The notes under the pieces are model-generated. The model saw only the letters and a program-made list of their open reading frames with translations, was not told where the DNA came from and searched no databases. A stretch of DNA of 39,926 bases from GWC2-45-44 sp041661665 (lineage in GTDB: Bacteria; Planctomycetota; Phycisphaerae; Sedimentisphaerales; UBA12454), in contig JBAZTW010000022.1 in assembly GCA_041661665.1 (NCBI GenBank), positions 1 to 39,926 of the forward strand, in the 5' to 3' direction. Numbering within the stretch: position 1 is the first letter of the stretch; every line of letters starts with the position of its first letter. Below are positions 15,260 through 24,086 of the stretch, one piece after another. A program made the translations under genes and the position numbers.

Positions 15260-16933
15260 CTAAAGCTGCCATTTCAGCACAGCTCCGGTATCCGCACTTG
15301 TCGCCATCGAGGCGTATTTGGCTAAATATCCCTTTGTGATTCTCGGAGCGGGTTTTTTCCACTGCGATTTTCGCTTTGCAAGTTCGTCGTCGGAAAGTTT
15401 GACGCTGATTTTCTTTGCGGGTATGTCTATTTCGACAATGTCGCCCGCTTTGAGCAGGCCGATTGTTCCGCCGACTGCGGCTTCGGGGCTAACGTGTCCA
15501 ATGCACGCGCCGCGAGTTCCGCCGCTGAATCTGCCATCGGTAATCAAAGCGACCGATTCGCCAAGCCCTGCGCCCATAATATAGCTCGTCGGAGAGAGCA
15601 TTTCCTGCATACCGGGGCCGCCTTTCGGGCCTTCATTGCGGATAATCACGACATCGCCGGCTTTTACTTTACCCGCCAGAATACCTTCGCAGGCATCTTC
15701 CTGACTTTCAAAAATTACCGCAGGACCGGTGTGTTTGAGCATTTTTGCCGCAACGCCTGCGGATTTTACGACGCAGCCCTTCGGAGCGAGATTGCCGTGG
15801 AGAACTGTAAGTCCGCCGGTTTTTGAATATGCGTTCTCAAGCGTATGAATGCAGTCTGCGTTTTTTATTTTCGCGTCTTTGATATTCTCGCCAAGCGTTT
15901 TGCCGGTAACTGTCGGGCAGTTGAGATTGAGCATCCCTTTGAGTTTGCTAATCTCATTCAATATCGCGCTGACTCCGCCTGCCTTATCGACATCTTCCAT
16001 ATGCCAGCCGCTCGATGGTGAAACCTTGCAGATGTTCGGGCATTTTTCGCTGATTTTATTGATGCGTTCAAGGTCGTATTTTATTTCCGCCTCGCTGGCA
16101 ATAGCCAAAGCGTGCAAAACGGTATTAGTCGAGCCGCCCATCGCCATATCGAGAACAAAAGCGTTGTCCAAAGATTCCGCGGTGATGATATCCAAAGGTT
16201 TTAAATCCTTTTCGATGAGCTTGATTATCTGCTTGCCAGCCGCGGCATACAGTTCATCTCGTTTCGGGTTCACAGCAAGAACAGTTCCATTGCCCGGCAG
16301 AGCCATTCCGATTGCCTCGCAAAGGCAGTTCATACTGTTTGCGGTGAACATTCCTGAACAGCTTCCCGCTGTCGGACAGCCCGCGCATTCCAATTCGTGC
16401 AGTCGTTTTTCGTCGATTTTGCCCGCCTTGAACGATGCCACGCCTTCAAAGATGCTGATAAGGTCAACAGCGTTTCCTTTGGAATCCTTTCCAGTCGCCA
16501 TTGGCCCGCCGGACACGAAAATTGTCGGGATATTGACGCGAACCGCCGCCATCAGCATTCCCGGTATGATTTTGTCGCAGTTGGGAATACAAATCATTCC
16601 ATCGAAACAGTGCGCCAGGAGCATCGACTCGACGGCATCGGCGATTATTTCGCGAGAAGCAAGTGAGTATTTCATTCCGGTATGCCCCATCGCGATACCG
16701 TCGCAAATTGCGATGGTATTGAACTCAAAAGGCACGCCGCCCGCGTCGCGGACAGCCTGTTTGACCTTTTCAGCTACTTTATTCAGGTGAACGTGGCCGG
16801 GCACGACTTCGCAAAAGCTGTTTGCGATAGCGATGAAAGGCTTGTTTATGTCGCTGTCTTTCAGGCCGCAGGCTCTAAGCAGGCCGCGGTGGGGGGCTTT
16901 CTGAAAGCCCTGTTTTATCATATCGCTTCTCAT
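15260..16933 (-). CDS. ilvD: Dihydroxy-acid dehydratase
   Basis: A 557-residue IlvD, converting 2,3-dihydroxy-isovalerate and -methylvalerate to the 2-oxo acids of valine and isoleucine synthesis. The length is normal for the family. Signature segments are all present: the Fe-S cysteines in NSFCEVVPGH, IPNCDKIIPGM and GSCSGMFTANSMN, the catalytic-lysine-type region CDGIAMGHTGMKYSL, and the C-terminal DGRFSGGTRGACIGHVSPEA. The enzyme is a cytosolic Fe-S protein, which links it loosely to the Fe-S assembly genes at 34.7-37.3 kb. It is transcribed alone on the minus strand. CGGAG lies 8 bases before the ATG at 16933. No leader peptide or T-box is obvious. Confidence 0.97.
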   Translation of the reverse strand: MRSDMIKQGFQKAPHRGLLRACGLKDSDINKPFIAIANSFCEVVPGHVHLNKVAEKVKQAVRDAGGVPFEFNTIAICDGIAMGHTGMKYSLASREIIADAVESMLLAHCFDGMICIPNCDKIIPGMLMAAVRVNIPTIFVSGGPMATGKDSKGNAVDLISIFEGVASFKAGKIDEKRLHELECAGCPTAGSCSGMFTANSMNCLCEAIGMALPGNGTVLAVNPKRDELYAAAGKQIIKLIEKDLKPLDIITAESLDNAFVLDMAMGGSTNTVLHALAIASEAEIKYDLERINKISEKCPNICKVSPSSGWHMEDVDKAGGVSAILNEISKLKGMLNLNCPTVTGKTLGENIKDAKIKNADCIHTLENAYSKTGGLTVLHGNLAPKGCVVKSAGVAAKMLKHTGPAVIFESQEDACEGILAGKVKAGDVVIIRNEGPKGGPGMQEMLSPTSYIMGAGLGESVALITDGRFSGGTRGACIGHVSPEAAVGGTIGLLKAGDIVEIDIPAKKISVKLSDDELAKRKSQWKKPAPRITKGYLAKYASMATSADTGAVLKWQL

Positions 16934-17010
16934 TCTGAAATTCTCCGAAATTATAGTATAGGGATTAAAATACGGAATATCTGGTATAGTAAATTAAAAA
17001 TTAAAATTTT

Positions 17011-17038
17011 TTGCAAGGTAAAAATTTATTGCTATAAT
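17011..17038 (+). promoter_or_regulatory. Sigma70-type promoter upstream of the secreted-protein pair
   Basis: TTGCAA (17011-17016) and TATAAT (17033-17038) with a 16-base spacer lie ~58 bases before the ATG at 17096. The region also separates this gene from the divergent ilvD. Confidence 0.55.
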
Positions 17039-17095
17039 TGCCGACCTGTCGATAATAGAACAAATATGGCAATTTAGTGGTTTTATGGAGAAGTT

Positions 17096-18079
17096 ATGAG
17101 TGCTAAAAAGATAGTTTCGGTCGCATTAATGGTAGTGGTTTTGTTCGTTTTGGCAGGTTGGAAATCCAAAACATCTACGCAAATGAAGCTTAATCTGTCG
17201 CCTCAAAGCGAGACAACATATAGAGCTGTTGCTGAATTAGGGAAAGATTATTCGTTTTTTCAGCCATCGGTGAACAAAACCAAGGAACAGCATACTGTCG
17301 GACGCGTTGAAATGGTTTTTGTTCAGAAAGTGGAAAGCGTTAGCAGCAAGGGTATTGCCGCCGCGATTATCACGATAAAAGAGCTGAAATATATAACAGA
17401 CAGCCAGAAAGATGCGGGGTCGAATTTTGACAGTACTTCTGAGAACGCCAAGTCAGACCCTATGTTCGCTCTAATCGGTCAGAGCTATAAAATCAGCATA
17501 GACCCCAATGGCGCAGTTGCCGTACTTGACGCAAAGGCTGTACGCAGCGCTATTGCTTCAGGATTCGCAAAGAAATTTGCCGACAAAATATTCAGCGATG
17601 AAGAAATCAAAAACCGTCATCAGGTTCTCGCTCTGATGAACGCCGATAAGGCCGGCAAAAATGGCAATAAAATGGCAAGTAAAAAGGGCGATAAATGGGT
17701 CGCGGTTTCATCGTCGCCGCAGGGAATGCTCAAGCCAAAAACATTTGAAAAAACCTACACCATTACCGGTATAAAATTACAGGGCAAAGAGCAAATCGCA
17801 ACAGTTACTATGGACGCTGCCCCAAGCTCAAAAGGTGCTGAAATTCCGACAAAAGAAGAAGCCGGTATGGGGTTCTTCGCCAATATGTTCGACGAAACGG
17901 ACAGTTACACCGGCAAAATGGTTATCAACCTGACCACCGGCCAGATTATCAGCTATACCGAGAGTTTAAAAGCCGAGTGGGTTGCTGTGGAACCAGCCGA
18001 AGAGCAGAAAAGCGATAAAGGCCCTGACCGGCTTATAATGGGATTCAAAAGTTTGTACAGTATCGAAAAAGTTAAATAA
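17096..18079 (+). CDS. Exported protein of unknown function (DUF6263-like)
   Basis: A 327-residue protein with a signal peptide (MSAKKIVSVALMVVVLFVLAG). The cleavage region reads LAGWKS where a lipoprotein would have LAGC; one base (TGT or TGC to TGG) would remove the lipidated Cys. The mature body is beta-rich, with YKISIDPNGAVAVLD around the middle and TGKMVINLTTGQIISYTESL near the end, a pattern shared with the following gene and with DUF6263-like proteins, though I cannot verify the family. The two genes are 29 bases apart and probably form an operon from the promoter at 17011. GGAG precedes the ATG. Function unknown. Confidence 0.75.
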   Translation: MSAKKIVSVALMVVVLFVLAGWKSKTSTQMKLNLSPQSETTYRAVAELGKDYSFFQPSVNKTKEQHTVGRVEMVFVQKVESVSSKGIAAAIITIKELKYITDSQKDAGSNFDSTSENAKSDPMFALIGQSYKISIDPNGAVAVLDAKAVRSAIASGFAKKFADKIFSDEEIKNRHQVLALMNADKAGKNGNKMASKKGDKWVAVSSSPQGMLKPKTFEKTYTITGIKLQGKEQIATVTMDAAPSSKGAEIPTKEEAGMGFFANMFDETDSYTGKMVINLTTGQIISYTESLKAEWVAVEPAEEQKSDKGPDRLIMGFKSLYSIEKVK

Positions 18080-18108
18080 GCACATAATAAATTTAGCAGG
18101 GAAGCATT

Positions 18109-19182
18109 ATGAAGAAAAGGATTTCCTGGCTGCTTTTGATTGCAGCAGCGTGTTTTATCATTTCAGCCGATGTCGGGGCTGGGCTGTATAGTTCAAAAAG
18201 TAAGTCTGCCAAACCTGTAAAGTCTGTCAAATCGGTCAAACAGGTCAAAAAGGCCAAACCAGCCAAGTTGAATAAGCCCGGCAAACTATTGATGAGCATT
18301 GATTTTGAGCCTAATGTGCCGCTCAAATATAAATTTGTATCCGAAAGAAAAGTCGCCCTCGATCTTGACCCTTCAGGAAAGTATTCCAAAAGCGGCAAAG
18401 CCTCCGGCAGCGAGCAGCAGATAAGTGAAAAATTAGAGATGGAAATCGTTTATAAGCCTGTTGAAGTTGACCCTTACGGCTACTCGATAATCGAGGCGCA
18501 ATGTACGAAAGCAAAGGTATCGAGGTCATCAAGTACCGGTAAGATACAGGCCAAAAAAGACGCTGTTGAATATCTTGCCGGCAAAACATTCACTCTGAAA
18601 ATTACGCCGACCGGAAAAATTGCCGATTATTCCAGTCTCAAAGCCGTTATTGAGGAACTTGGTCAAAAAGCATTTTCCGATCCCAAGCGAGCCGGCATCA
18701 AAGACTCTGATATGATTATGGATTTTATCGCGGTACAGTGGAACCTCTGGGATGCGATAGCGAGCGTCAAAAAGCCGCTCAAAGGCGTTAAAACAGGCGA
18801 AATATGGAACTCCAGACTTGTTGCGCCGATGCCGTTCGTCTCAAATACCGGCAGAGATGTCGAATATACGTTGAAAGATTATAACGACGTCTCGGCTGAG
18901 ATTGTCAGCAGCTATAAACTCAGCTCGGTTCTGCCCGGCGTGCCGATGCCTTATTCCGGCTCGTTCCAGATGAGAGGAACTTTTGGCTTCCTGACGGGCT
19001 ATAAGATATTATCGATTGAAGGAACTGGCTCGCAGATTTACGATATTGCCAAAGGACGGATTAAAAGCGATGTTCAGCAATATCAGTCGAAAGTAAAAGC
19101 TTCAATCTTTGGCCTCGGCAGCGAAAATGTCGAGCCGAATATAATAGTCAATCAGACTACTGCGATAACGCTGATTGAGTAG
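18109..19182 (+). CDS. Exported protein of unknown function, related to the upstream gene
   Basis: A 357-residue protein with a signal peptide (ISWLLLIAAACFIISADVGAG), then a Lys/Val-rich low-complexity stretch (~25-58) made of repeated VK, PVK and KPAK units, then a body that parallels its upstream neighbour: an MSIDF-type strand, FTLKITPTGKIADYS, and GFLTGYKILSIEGTG near the end. The shared layout suggests the two arose by duplication. GCAGGGAAGC precedes the ATG. The Lys-rich linker could bind polyanions or wall material, but that is speculation. Function unknown. Confidence 0.75.
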   Translation: MKKRISWLLLIAAACFIISADVGAGLYSSKSKSAKPVKSVKSVKQVKKAKPAKLNKPGKLLMSIDFEPNVPLKYKFVSERKVALDLDPSGKYSKSGKASGSEQQISEKLEMEIVYKPVEVDPYGYSIIEAQCTKAKVSRSSSTGKIQAKKDAVEYLAGKTFTLKITPTGKIADYSSLKAVIEELGQKAFSDPKRAGIKDSDMIMDFIAVQWNLWDAIASVKKPLKGVKTGEIWNSRLVAPMPFVSNTGRDVEYTLKDYNDVSAEIVSSYKLSSVLPGVPMPYSGSFQMRGTFGFLTGYKILSIEGTGSQIYDIAKGRIKSDVQQYQSKVKASIFGLGSENVEPNIIVNQTTAITLIE

Positions 19183-19200
19183 CGGTTATATGTCTAAAAG

Positions 19201-20172
19201 ATGCAAAAATTTCTTAATAAAATCATAGAAGGCGACTGTGTGCAGCTGCTCGGCGGAGTCAAAGAGCCTTTCGCTGATTTGATTTTTGCAGACCCGCCGT
19301 TCAACATAGGCTACAAATACGACAAATACAAAGACAACCGCAAAAAAGAACACTATATCGAATGGACTAAGCAATGGATGTCCGCCTGTCTGAATGTTCT
19401 CAAACCGACAGGCTCATTTTATATCGCCATCGGCGACGATTATGCCGCCAATGTAAGAGTTATCGCTGATGAGCTTGGCCTTTTTTGCCGAAACTGGATT
19501 ATATGGCACTATACCTTCGGCCAGCAGACAAAAGATAAATTTGCCCGTTCGCATACGCATATTTTTTATTTTGTGAAAGACAAAGATAATTTCACATTCA
19601 ACGATTTTGCCGTTCGCACTCCGTCGGACAGGCAGCTTATTTATAAAGACAGCCGCGCCAATTCGGTCGGCAAAATGCCGGATGATGTCTGGAACGCTTT
19701 TTCCCGCGTCTGCGGCACATTCGCCGAACGCCAGGGCTGGCATCCCTGCCAAATGCCTGAACTTTTGCTTGCGAGAATCATCGCCGCAAGCTCAAATCCC
19801 TGCGATTGTGTCCTCGACCCGTTCAGCGGTTCAGGAACAACACTGGCCGTCGCCGCAAAATACGGCAGAAATTATTGCGGGATTGATATTTCAGAAGATT
19901 ATGTTGAAAACTCCGAAAAGCGAATCGCCGAGGCAAAATCTCAAAGCTCAAATTCTAAATCTCAGGACTTTGGCACAATCGAGCTTGAAGAAATAAAGAG
20001 GCTGTTTGTCGAAACAGGTCTTGGTATCGCCAAGCTCGTTGAAAATGATAAACTGCTGGCAATTTTTGTTTCGCAATTTTCACTGAGAATGAATAGTCAA
20101 AAAAAGTATGCCCCCTCGGCGGTTGCAAAAGAAATCAAAAAACTAAAATCGTGGGACAATAAGAAAAAATAA
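19201..20172 (+). CDS. Solitary beta-class DNA methyltransferase
   Basis: A 323-residue SAM-dependent amino-methyltransferase. The catalytic motif DPPF (~31-34) comes before the SAM-binding motif LDPFSGSGTTLAVA (~204-217), the order of the beta class (adenine-N6 or cytosine-N4). DPPF rather than SPPY favours N6-adenine. Further landmarks are PTGSFYIAIGDDYA and HTHIFYFVKD. After residue ~250 a short, charged C-terminal domain may be part of target recognition. It starts 18 bases after the secreted-protein gene, with a weak ribosome site. No endonuclease or specificity gene is adjacent, so it is either an orphan regulator-type enzyme or a relic of a restriction system. Confidence 0.9.
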   Translation: MQKFLNKIIEGDCVQLLGGVKEPFADLIFADPPFNIGYKYDKYKDNRKKEHYIEWTKQWMSACLNVLKPTGSFYIAIGDDYAANVRVIADELGLFCRNWIIWHYTFGQQTKDKFARSHTHIFYFVKDKDNFTFNDFAVRTPSDRQLIYKDSRANSVGKMPDDVWNAFSRVCGTFAERQGWHPCQMPELLLARIIAASSNPCDCVLDPFSGSGTTLAVAAKYGRNYCGIDISEDYVENSEKRIAEAKSQSSNSKSQDFGTIELEEIKRLFVETGLGIAKLVENDKLLAIFVSQFSLRMNSQKKYAPSAVAKEIKKLKSWDNKKK

Positions 20173-20184
20173 ATTTGTGTTTAT

Positions 20185-21876
20185 TTGTGTTCATTCGTGG
20201 CTAATTTTCAAAAAAACATATTATTTACCGGCTTTATTTTATCCGCGGCGTTGCTTACTATTATACAACTGCCGTTTGGTGTTTCATTTTGCGCCTGGTT
20301 TGCACTTGTGCCGTTTGTTTTGGCGGCCATAGGAACTGAAAAAACACGCACCGCTCTTTTCGCATCATATATAATTTCACTCATTTACTGGCTGGCGAAT
20401 ATCTATTGGCTCGGATTTTCCGCACCGGCAGGCTGGATTGTGTTTTGTTTCTTCCTGGCGTTATATTGGCCTTTGCTTGTGATTACGCTTCGATATTGTT
20501 TTGCCCGCGGGATTCCGCTGTGGTTTGCGCTGCCCGTTTTGATTGTTGGAACAGAGGCTCTTCAGGGCTGGTTTTTCAAGGGCTTTGCCTGGCGGTATCT
20601 GGCGCACAGCCAGTTCAAAAATCTGGAGTTGATTCAAATCGCTGACATCTTCGGCGCAGCAGGCGTTAGTTTCATTGTCGCTATGGTCAACGGCCTTATC
20701 GCAGATTTAATTATTGAATTTGTACAAAGGCACAGAGGCACAAAGGCGCAAAGGCACAGAGAATTTTCAATTTACAGCGTTGTCGGCATTGTGCTTGCGA
20801 TTTCCATTGTGTCCACAGCGATTCTTTATGGTCGGAATAGGATTGTCCAAACCGGCGATTTTGTTTCACCCGGCCCAAAGATTGTCCTTGTCCAATCGAA
20901 TGTGGCAGTCAAAGCGGGCGAGGATACTATACCGGCTGAAGTTTCATTTATTGAGATGCTGCTTGAAAGCAGAAGGTCTTTGGCCATTGAGCCTAATCTT
21001 ATTATCTGGCCGGAGACAATGGTCGAGGTTGTTCTAAGCGATAATTATTTAAAATTACTGGGACAGGACGACACTGCGAAGATTTTTCACAATGCCCTTG
21101 TTCGCCACGCAAACGAAGGGGTTTATCTTCTTGTCGGCTCGTTTGCCGCTGACGCGAAAGTCAACGATAATAACGAAATAAAATTAGGTTTGAAATATAA
21201 CGCGGCGTTTTTGTATGAGCCGAACCAGCTTACCCCGCGCCAGAATTACAACAAGATTCATCTTGTACCGTTCGGCGAATATATCCCATTCAAAAAATCG
21301 CTGCCTGCGTTCTATAAATTTATGATGGCTCTGACGCCTTATGATTATGATTACACCCTTAATCCAGGCGAGGAATATACTGTTTTTGAAATGAAAGCCG
21401 GAGAAAAAAAATACCACTTCGGCGTTATGATTTGCTATGAGGACACATTGGCCAAAGTCGCCCGCAGATACGCTTACCCAAAGCGGATAGACTGGCTTGT
21501 CAACATCAGCAATGATGGCTGGTTCGTCAGGCAGAAAGGCGAGAAAATTATCCCGTCCACAGAACTTGCCCAGCGTGCCGCCATTAGCGTCTTTCGCGCG
21601 GTGGAAAATCGCATCCCGATTTTACGCAGCGTAAATACAGGCATAAGCTGCTACATAGATTCGCTCGGCAGGATACACAACGATTTTCTCGCAGGAAATC
21701 TGCCGCAAAAAGCATTAGACAGGGTTGGTGTGCAGGGCTGGTTCGCGGACCAGATTCTCATCGATAGGAGAATTACTGTTTTTAGCCGAATTGGCCAGAG
21801 ACTTGAAATCAGTTGTGTTATATGCTTGATTTTCGCTGCTTTTCTGTCGATATATAGAAGTAGAATACCAAAATAA
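20185..21876 (+). CDS. lnt: Apolipoprotein N-acyltransferase
   Basis: A 563-residue Lnt, which adds the third acyl chain to lipoproteins in the cytoplasmic membrane. Six to seven N-terminal membrane segments are followed by a nitrilase-like domain containing the expected triad: Glu in WPETMVEV (~276), Lys in NKIHLVPFGEYIPF (~356) and Cys in GVMICYEDT (~417). One C-terminal helix (ISCVICLIFAAFLSIY) anchors the end. The linker between membrane and nitrilase parts carries VQRHRGTKAQRHREF, which is a translated dispersed GGCACAGA repeat (20724-20763). The start is unclear: TTG at 20185 and GTG at 20197 both lie in a TTTGTGTT-type repeat without a Shine-Dalgarno. Genes for several predicted lipoproteins in the window fit its role. 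Confidence 0.93.
   Translation: MCSFVANFQKNILFTGFILSAALLTIIQLPFGVSFCAWFALVPFVLAAIGTEKTRTALFASYIISLIYWLANIYWLGFSAPAGWIVFCFFLALYWPLLVITLRYCFARGIPLWFALPVLIVGTEALQGWFFKGFAWRYLAHSQFKNLELIQIADIFGAAGVSFIVAMVNGLIADLIIEFVQRHRGTKAQRHREFSIYSVVGIVLAISIVSTAILYGRNRIVQTGDFVSPGPKIVLVQSNVAVKAGEDTIPAEVSFIEMLLESRRSLAIEPNLIIWPETMVEVVLSDNYLKLLGQDDTAKIFHNALVRHANEGVYLLVGSFAADAKVNDNNEIKLGLKYNAAFLYEPNQLTPRQNYNKIHLVPFGEYIPFKKSLPAFYKFMMALTPYDYDYTLNPGEEYTVFEMKAGEKKYHFGVMICYEDTLAKVARRYAYPKRIDWLVNISNDGWFVRQKGEKIIPSTELAQRAAISVFRAVENRIPILRSVNTGISCYIDSLGRIHNDFLAGNLPQKALDRVGVQGWFADQILIDRRITVFSRIGQRLEISCVICLIFAAFLSIYRSRIPK
20724..20763 (+). repeat. GGCACAGA/GGCACAAA tandem repeat inside lnt
   Basis: About four imperfect 8-9-base units (GGCACAGA, GGCACAAA, GGCGCAAA) are read in frame as basic RHRGTKAQRH. 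The same motif forms an intergenic repeat at 30434-30470. It falls in a linker that should tolerate insertion. Confidence 0.75.
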
Positions 21877-21894
21877 CACAGTTTTGAGGTTTTT

Positions 21895-22881
21895 ATGAAA
21901 AAATTATTTATCGCCTTAGCTCTTTTACTGGCCGTCAATTACTGTTTTGCGGCAGATGTTAAAAATCTTATCCCAACCGCGGAAAAAATTGTTTCCGATA
22001 GCCTAAAAAATTCTGACAATCGGATAAAAGCGAACGCTATTGAGGTCGCATCATCGACAGGACAAGTCCAGTTCACCCAAAAGATTGTCGAGCTTTTAAA
22101 TGACCCCGCAGTATTAGTAAGGTTTGCTTCAGCTTTGGCAATTGGAGATTTGCAGTATAAAGCAGGCGAAAAAAACCTGCGTAAATTTCTAAACGACCCT
22201 GACTTAAATGTAAGAATAGCAGCGGCTTACGCACTTTATAAGTTTGGGAACAAACAGTATCTTTCGATGATACAGGCTTCTGCAAAGCAGGACGACCAGA
22301 CCGTAAGGGCTAATGTTGCTATGCTGCTGGGAAAACTGAAAAGCACCGAATCTCTGCCGGTTCTTTATGGAATTAAAGATGACCCCAATTCAAACGATGC
22401 GTCAGCCTTTGGCGCTACCGAAGCCATAGCAAGAATTGGAGATGAAAAGGTATATCCTAAAATATGGGCAATGCTCATAAGTGTTTATGCCGATGATAGA
22501 TATATGGGAACTCGCGCGATGGGCGCATTCGGCGGGACAAAGGGAACAGAAGCCCTTTTAACTATGCTGGAAGATGAAGTTCTGGAGGTCAGACTTTCAG
22601 CCGCTGAACTGCTTGGCAGCCTCGGCGACCCAAGCGGAGCGATGGTTGTGCTTGAATATCTTACTAACATAGACCAGAAAGACAAAAATATAGGGCAAAA
22701 GGACGAAAAAAGGGTTATTGATATGAGAAATGCTATTGCCGCACTGGCGATAGGGCAGATTGGCGATGCAAAACTCATAGAATGTCTACCGAAATTGCTT
22801 AAAAGTGATTCGCCTGCCGTCAGGCTTGCCGCGTCAAAAAGCGTTTTTATTCTTGCCGCTAAGAGTCCTAAGTTGCCATAA
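21895..22881 (+). CDS. Exported HEAT-repeat protein
   Basis: A 328-residue protein with a signal peptide (MKKLFIALALLLAVNYCFAA) and, from ~25 to the end, successive HEAT/PBS-lyase-type helix pairs. Clear units are LNDPAVLVRFASALAIGDL, LNDPDLNVRIAAAYALYKF, LEDEVLEVRLSAAELLGSLGDP and LKSDSPAVRLAASKSVFILA. HEAT-like repeats make protein-binding scaffolds, and an exported one may act in the cell envelope. A short gap (18 bases) separates it from lnt, so the two may be co-transcribed. It ends just before the promoter of the next gene. Partner unknown. Confidence 0.85.
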   Translation: MKKLFIALALLLAVNYCFAADVKNLIPTAEKIVSDSLKNSDNRIKANAIEVASSTGQVQFTQKIVELLNDPAVLVRFASALAIGDLQYKAGEKNLRKFLNDPDLNVRIAAAYALYKFGNKQYLSMIQASAKQDDQTVRANVAMLLGKLKSTESLPVLYGIKDDPNSNDASAFGATEAIARIGDEKVYPKIWAMLISVYADDRYMGTRAMGAFGGTKGTEALLTMLEDEVLEVRLSAAELLGSLGDPSGAMVVLEYLTNIDQKDKNIGQKDEKRVIDMRNAIAALAIGQIGDAKLIECLPKLLKSDSPAVRLAASKSVFILAAKSPKLP

Positions 22882-22894
22882 AAGCAAAAATAAC

Positions 22895-22923
22895 TTGACC
22901 TTACAGGCTTTAAAACGTAAAAT
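22895..22923 (+). promoter_or_regulatory. Sigma70-type promoter upstream of the coiled-coil/mreBCD block
   Basis: TTGACC (22895-22900) and TAAAAT (22918-22923) with a 17-base spacer. It could drive 23018 and, by read-through, the small membrane gene and mreBCD. Confidence 0.55.
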
Positions 22924-23017
22924 CCAAACAAGTTTCGCCGTCATTTTAATAAATTAGAAACCGGCATCCTGCCGGTAATATAGCTTTTTTAAGGGTCAGG
23001 AACGAAAGGAGCCCGTT

Positions 23018-23860
23018 TTGAGTACGCTAACTAAGATTTTAATAGTATTAGTATCGATATTTTCTATCTTTCTTTGTGGCATCATTGTTGTCTATGTTGG
23101 AAGTTCAACCAATTACAAAGCTGCGTATGAGCAGCAGGGCAGCGAATTTTCTGCAATGAAAGAAAAGGACAGAAAATTAGAGCAGGATATCGCTGATAAA
23201 AAACGTCAGTTGGATGAGTTCGGCATTAAGTCTGATTCAGAAATTTCAAAACTAAAGACTGAAAAGACACAGCTTGAACAGGAACTGAAGAATACTAAAA
23301 ATGCTCAGCTTGCCGCTGAAGAGAAAGTCGCAAGTCTCACCGCCGCAGCTTTGAATTTTGAAAAGGCCGTAGGCGGTATGGAAGATTCTCTCAAGCAGAC
23401 GAGAGCGGAACTCGACTCTGCAAGGACCGAAAATGTTAAGCTGAGTAAAAATCTCAATGAGATAACAGCGAATCTTGAAGAAAAAATGGCGCAGCTTGCG
23501 TCTGTAGATACAGAAAAGAAAAGACTGCTTGAAGAAAAGGCCAAACTTGAGAAGACATCCAGCGGTGCAGCGGTTGAACAGCCTGTTACGCAGATGCCGG
23601 ATTCAGCCACCGCGGCGGCGGAAACTTCTGCCGATGTTAAACTGCAGGGCGTTGTTACCGCTGTTGAAGGTTCGCTTACGACACTTTCAATCGGCAGTGC
23701 AGACGGTGTCGTGGCCGGTATGATTTTCCACGTCGTTCGTCAGGATAATTTTATCTGTGATATTAAAATAACCGAAGTTGATACCGAAGCGGCAGCAGGC
23801 ACTATTCAACTGCTTCAGCAGCAGCCGAAAGTCGGCGACATCGCCTCGACCGCGTGGTAA
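23018..23860 (+). CDS. Membrane-anchored coiled-coil protein
   Basis: A 280-residue protein with an N-terminal membrane helix (ILIVLVSIFSIFLCGIIVVYVG, ~7-28), a long coiled coil (~40-185, Lys/Glu/Leu-rich heptads), a short linker and a C-terminal beta domain (~205-280: LQGVVTAVEGSLTTLSIGSADGVVAGMIFHVVR). That last domain resembles the MreC-like or FlgT-like beta barrels found in envelope proteins. Its position before mreB points to cell-shape or envelope work. The start is the TTG at 23018: AAGGAG is well placed upstream and no ATG is available. I do not recognise a named family. Confidence 0.8.
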   Translation: MSTLTKILIVLVSIFSIFLCGIIVVYVGSSTNYKAAYEQQGSEFSAMKEKDRKLEQDIADKKRQLDEFGIKSDSEISKLKTEKTQLEQELKNTKNAQLAAEEKVASLTAAALNFEKAVGGMEDSLKQTRAELDSARTENVKLSKNLNEITANLEEKMAQLASVDTEKKRLLEEKAKLEKTSSGAAVEQPVTQMPDSATAAAETSADVKLQGVVTAVEGSLTTLSIGSADGVVAGMIFHVVRQDNFICDIKITEVDTEAAAGTIQLLQQQPKVGDIASTAW

Positions 23861-23898
23861 TATAGTTTTTGGTATAGTTTAGCAATACGGAAGATATA

Positions 23899-24063
23899 AT
23901 GAGTGAATTACAAACAGCCGGCAAAATGAAAGCGTCAAGTAATCTTTACACCGCGTTATTGGCTCTGGCCTGCGGTATTGTTTTGGCGACGGCAGGATTT
24001 GTTACTTATAAGTGCTGGTTCGATTACGGTACGCTTTTTAAAATTACTGAATCTATTCGGTAA
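23899..24063 (+). CDS. 54-residue single-pass membrane protein
   Basis: ATG at 23899 to TAA at 24061-24063. The product starts MSELQTAGKMKASSNLY, then has a hydrophobic helix (TALLALACGIVLATAGFVTY, ~18-37), then an exposed C terminus KCWFDYGTLFKITESIR. A purine stretch (CGGAAGA) lies six to eight bases upstream of the ATG. It sits between the coiled-coil protein and mreB with gaps of 38 and 23 bases, so it is probably co-transcribed with the shape genes. No family is recognised; it may be a small partner of MreB/MreC or of the coiled-coil protein. Confidence 0.65.
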   Translation: MSELQTAGKMKASSNLYTALLALACGIVLATAGFVTYKCWFDYGTLFKITESIR

Positions 24064-24086
24064 TCGACGGCTAAAAGGATTTCATA

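Noticed and set aside
15849..16790. 313-codon plus-strand frame opposite ilvD
   Set aside because: Antisense to an unmistakable dihydroxy-acid dehydratase; long only because of codon bias in ilvD.
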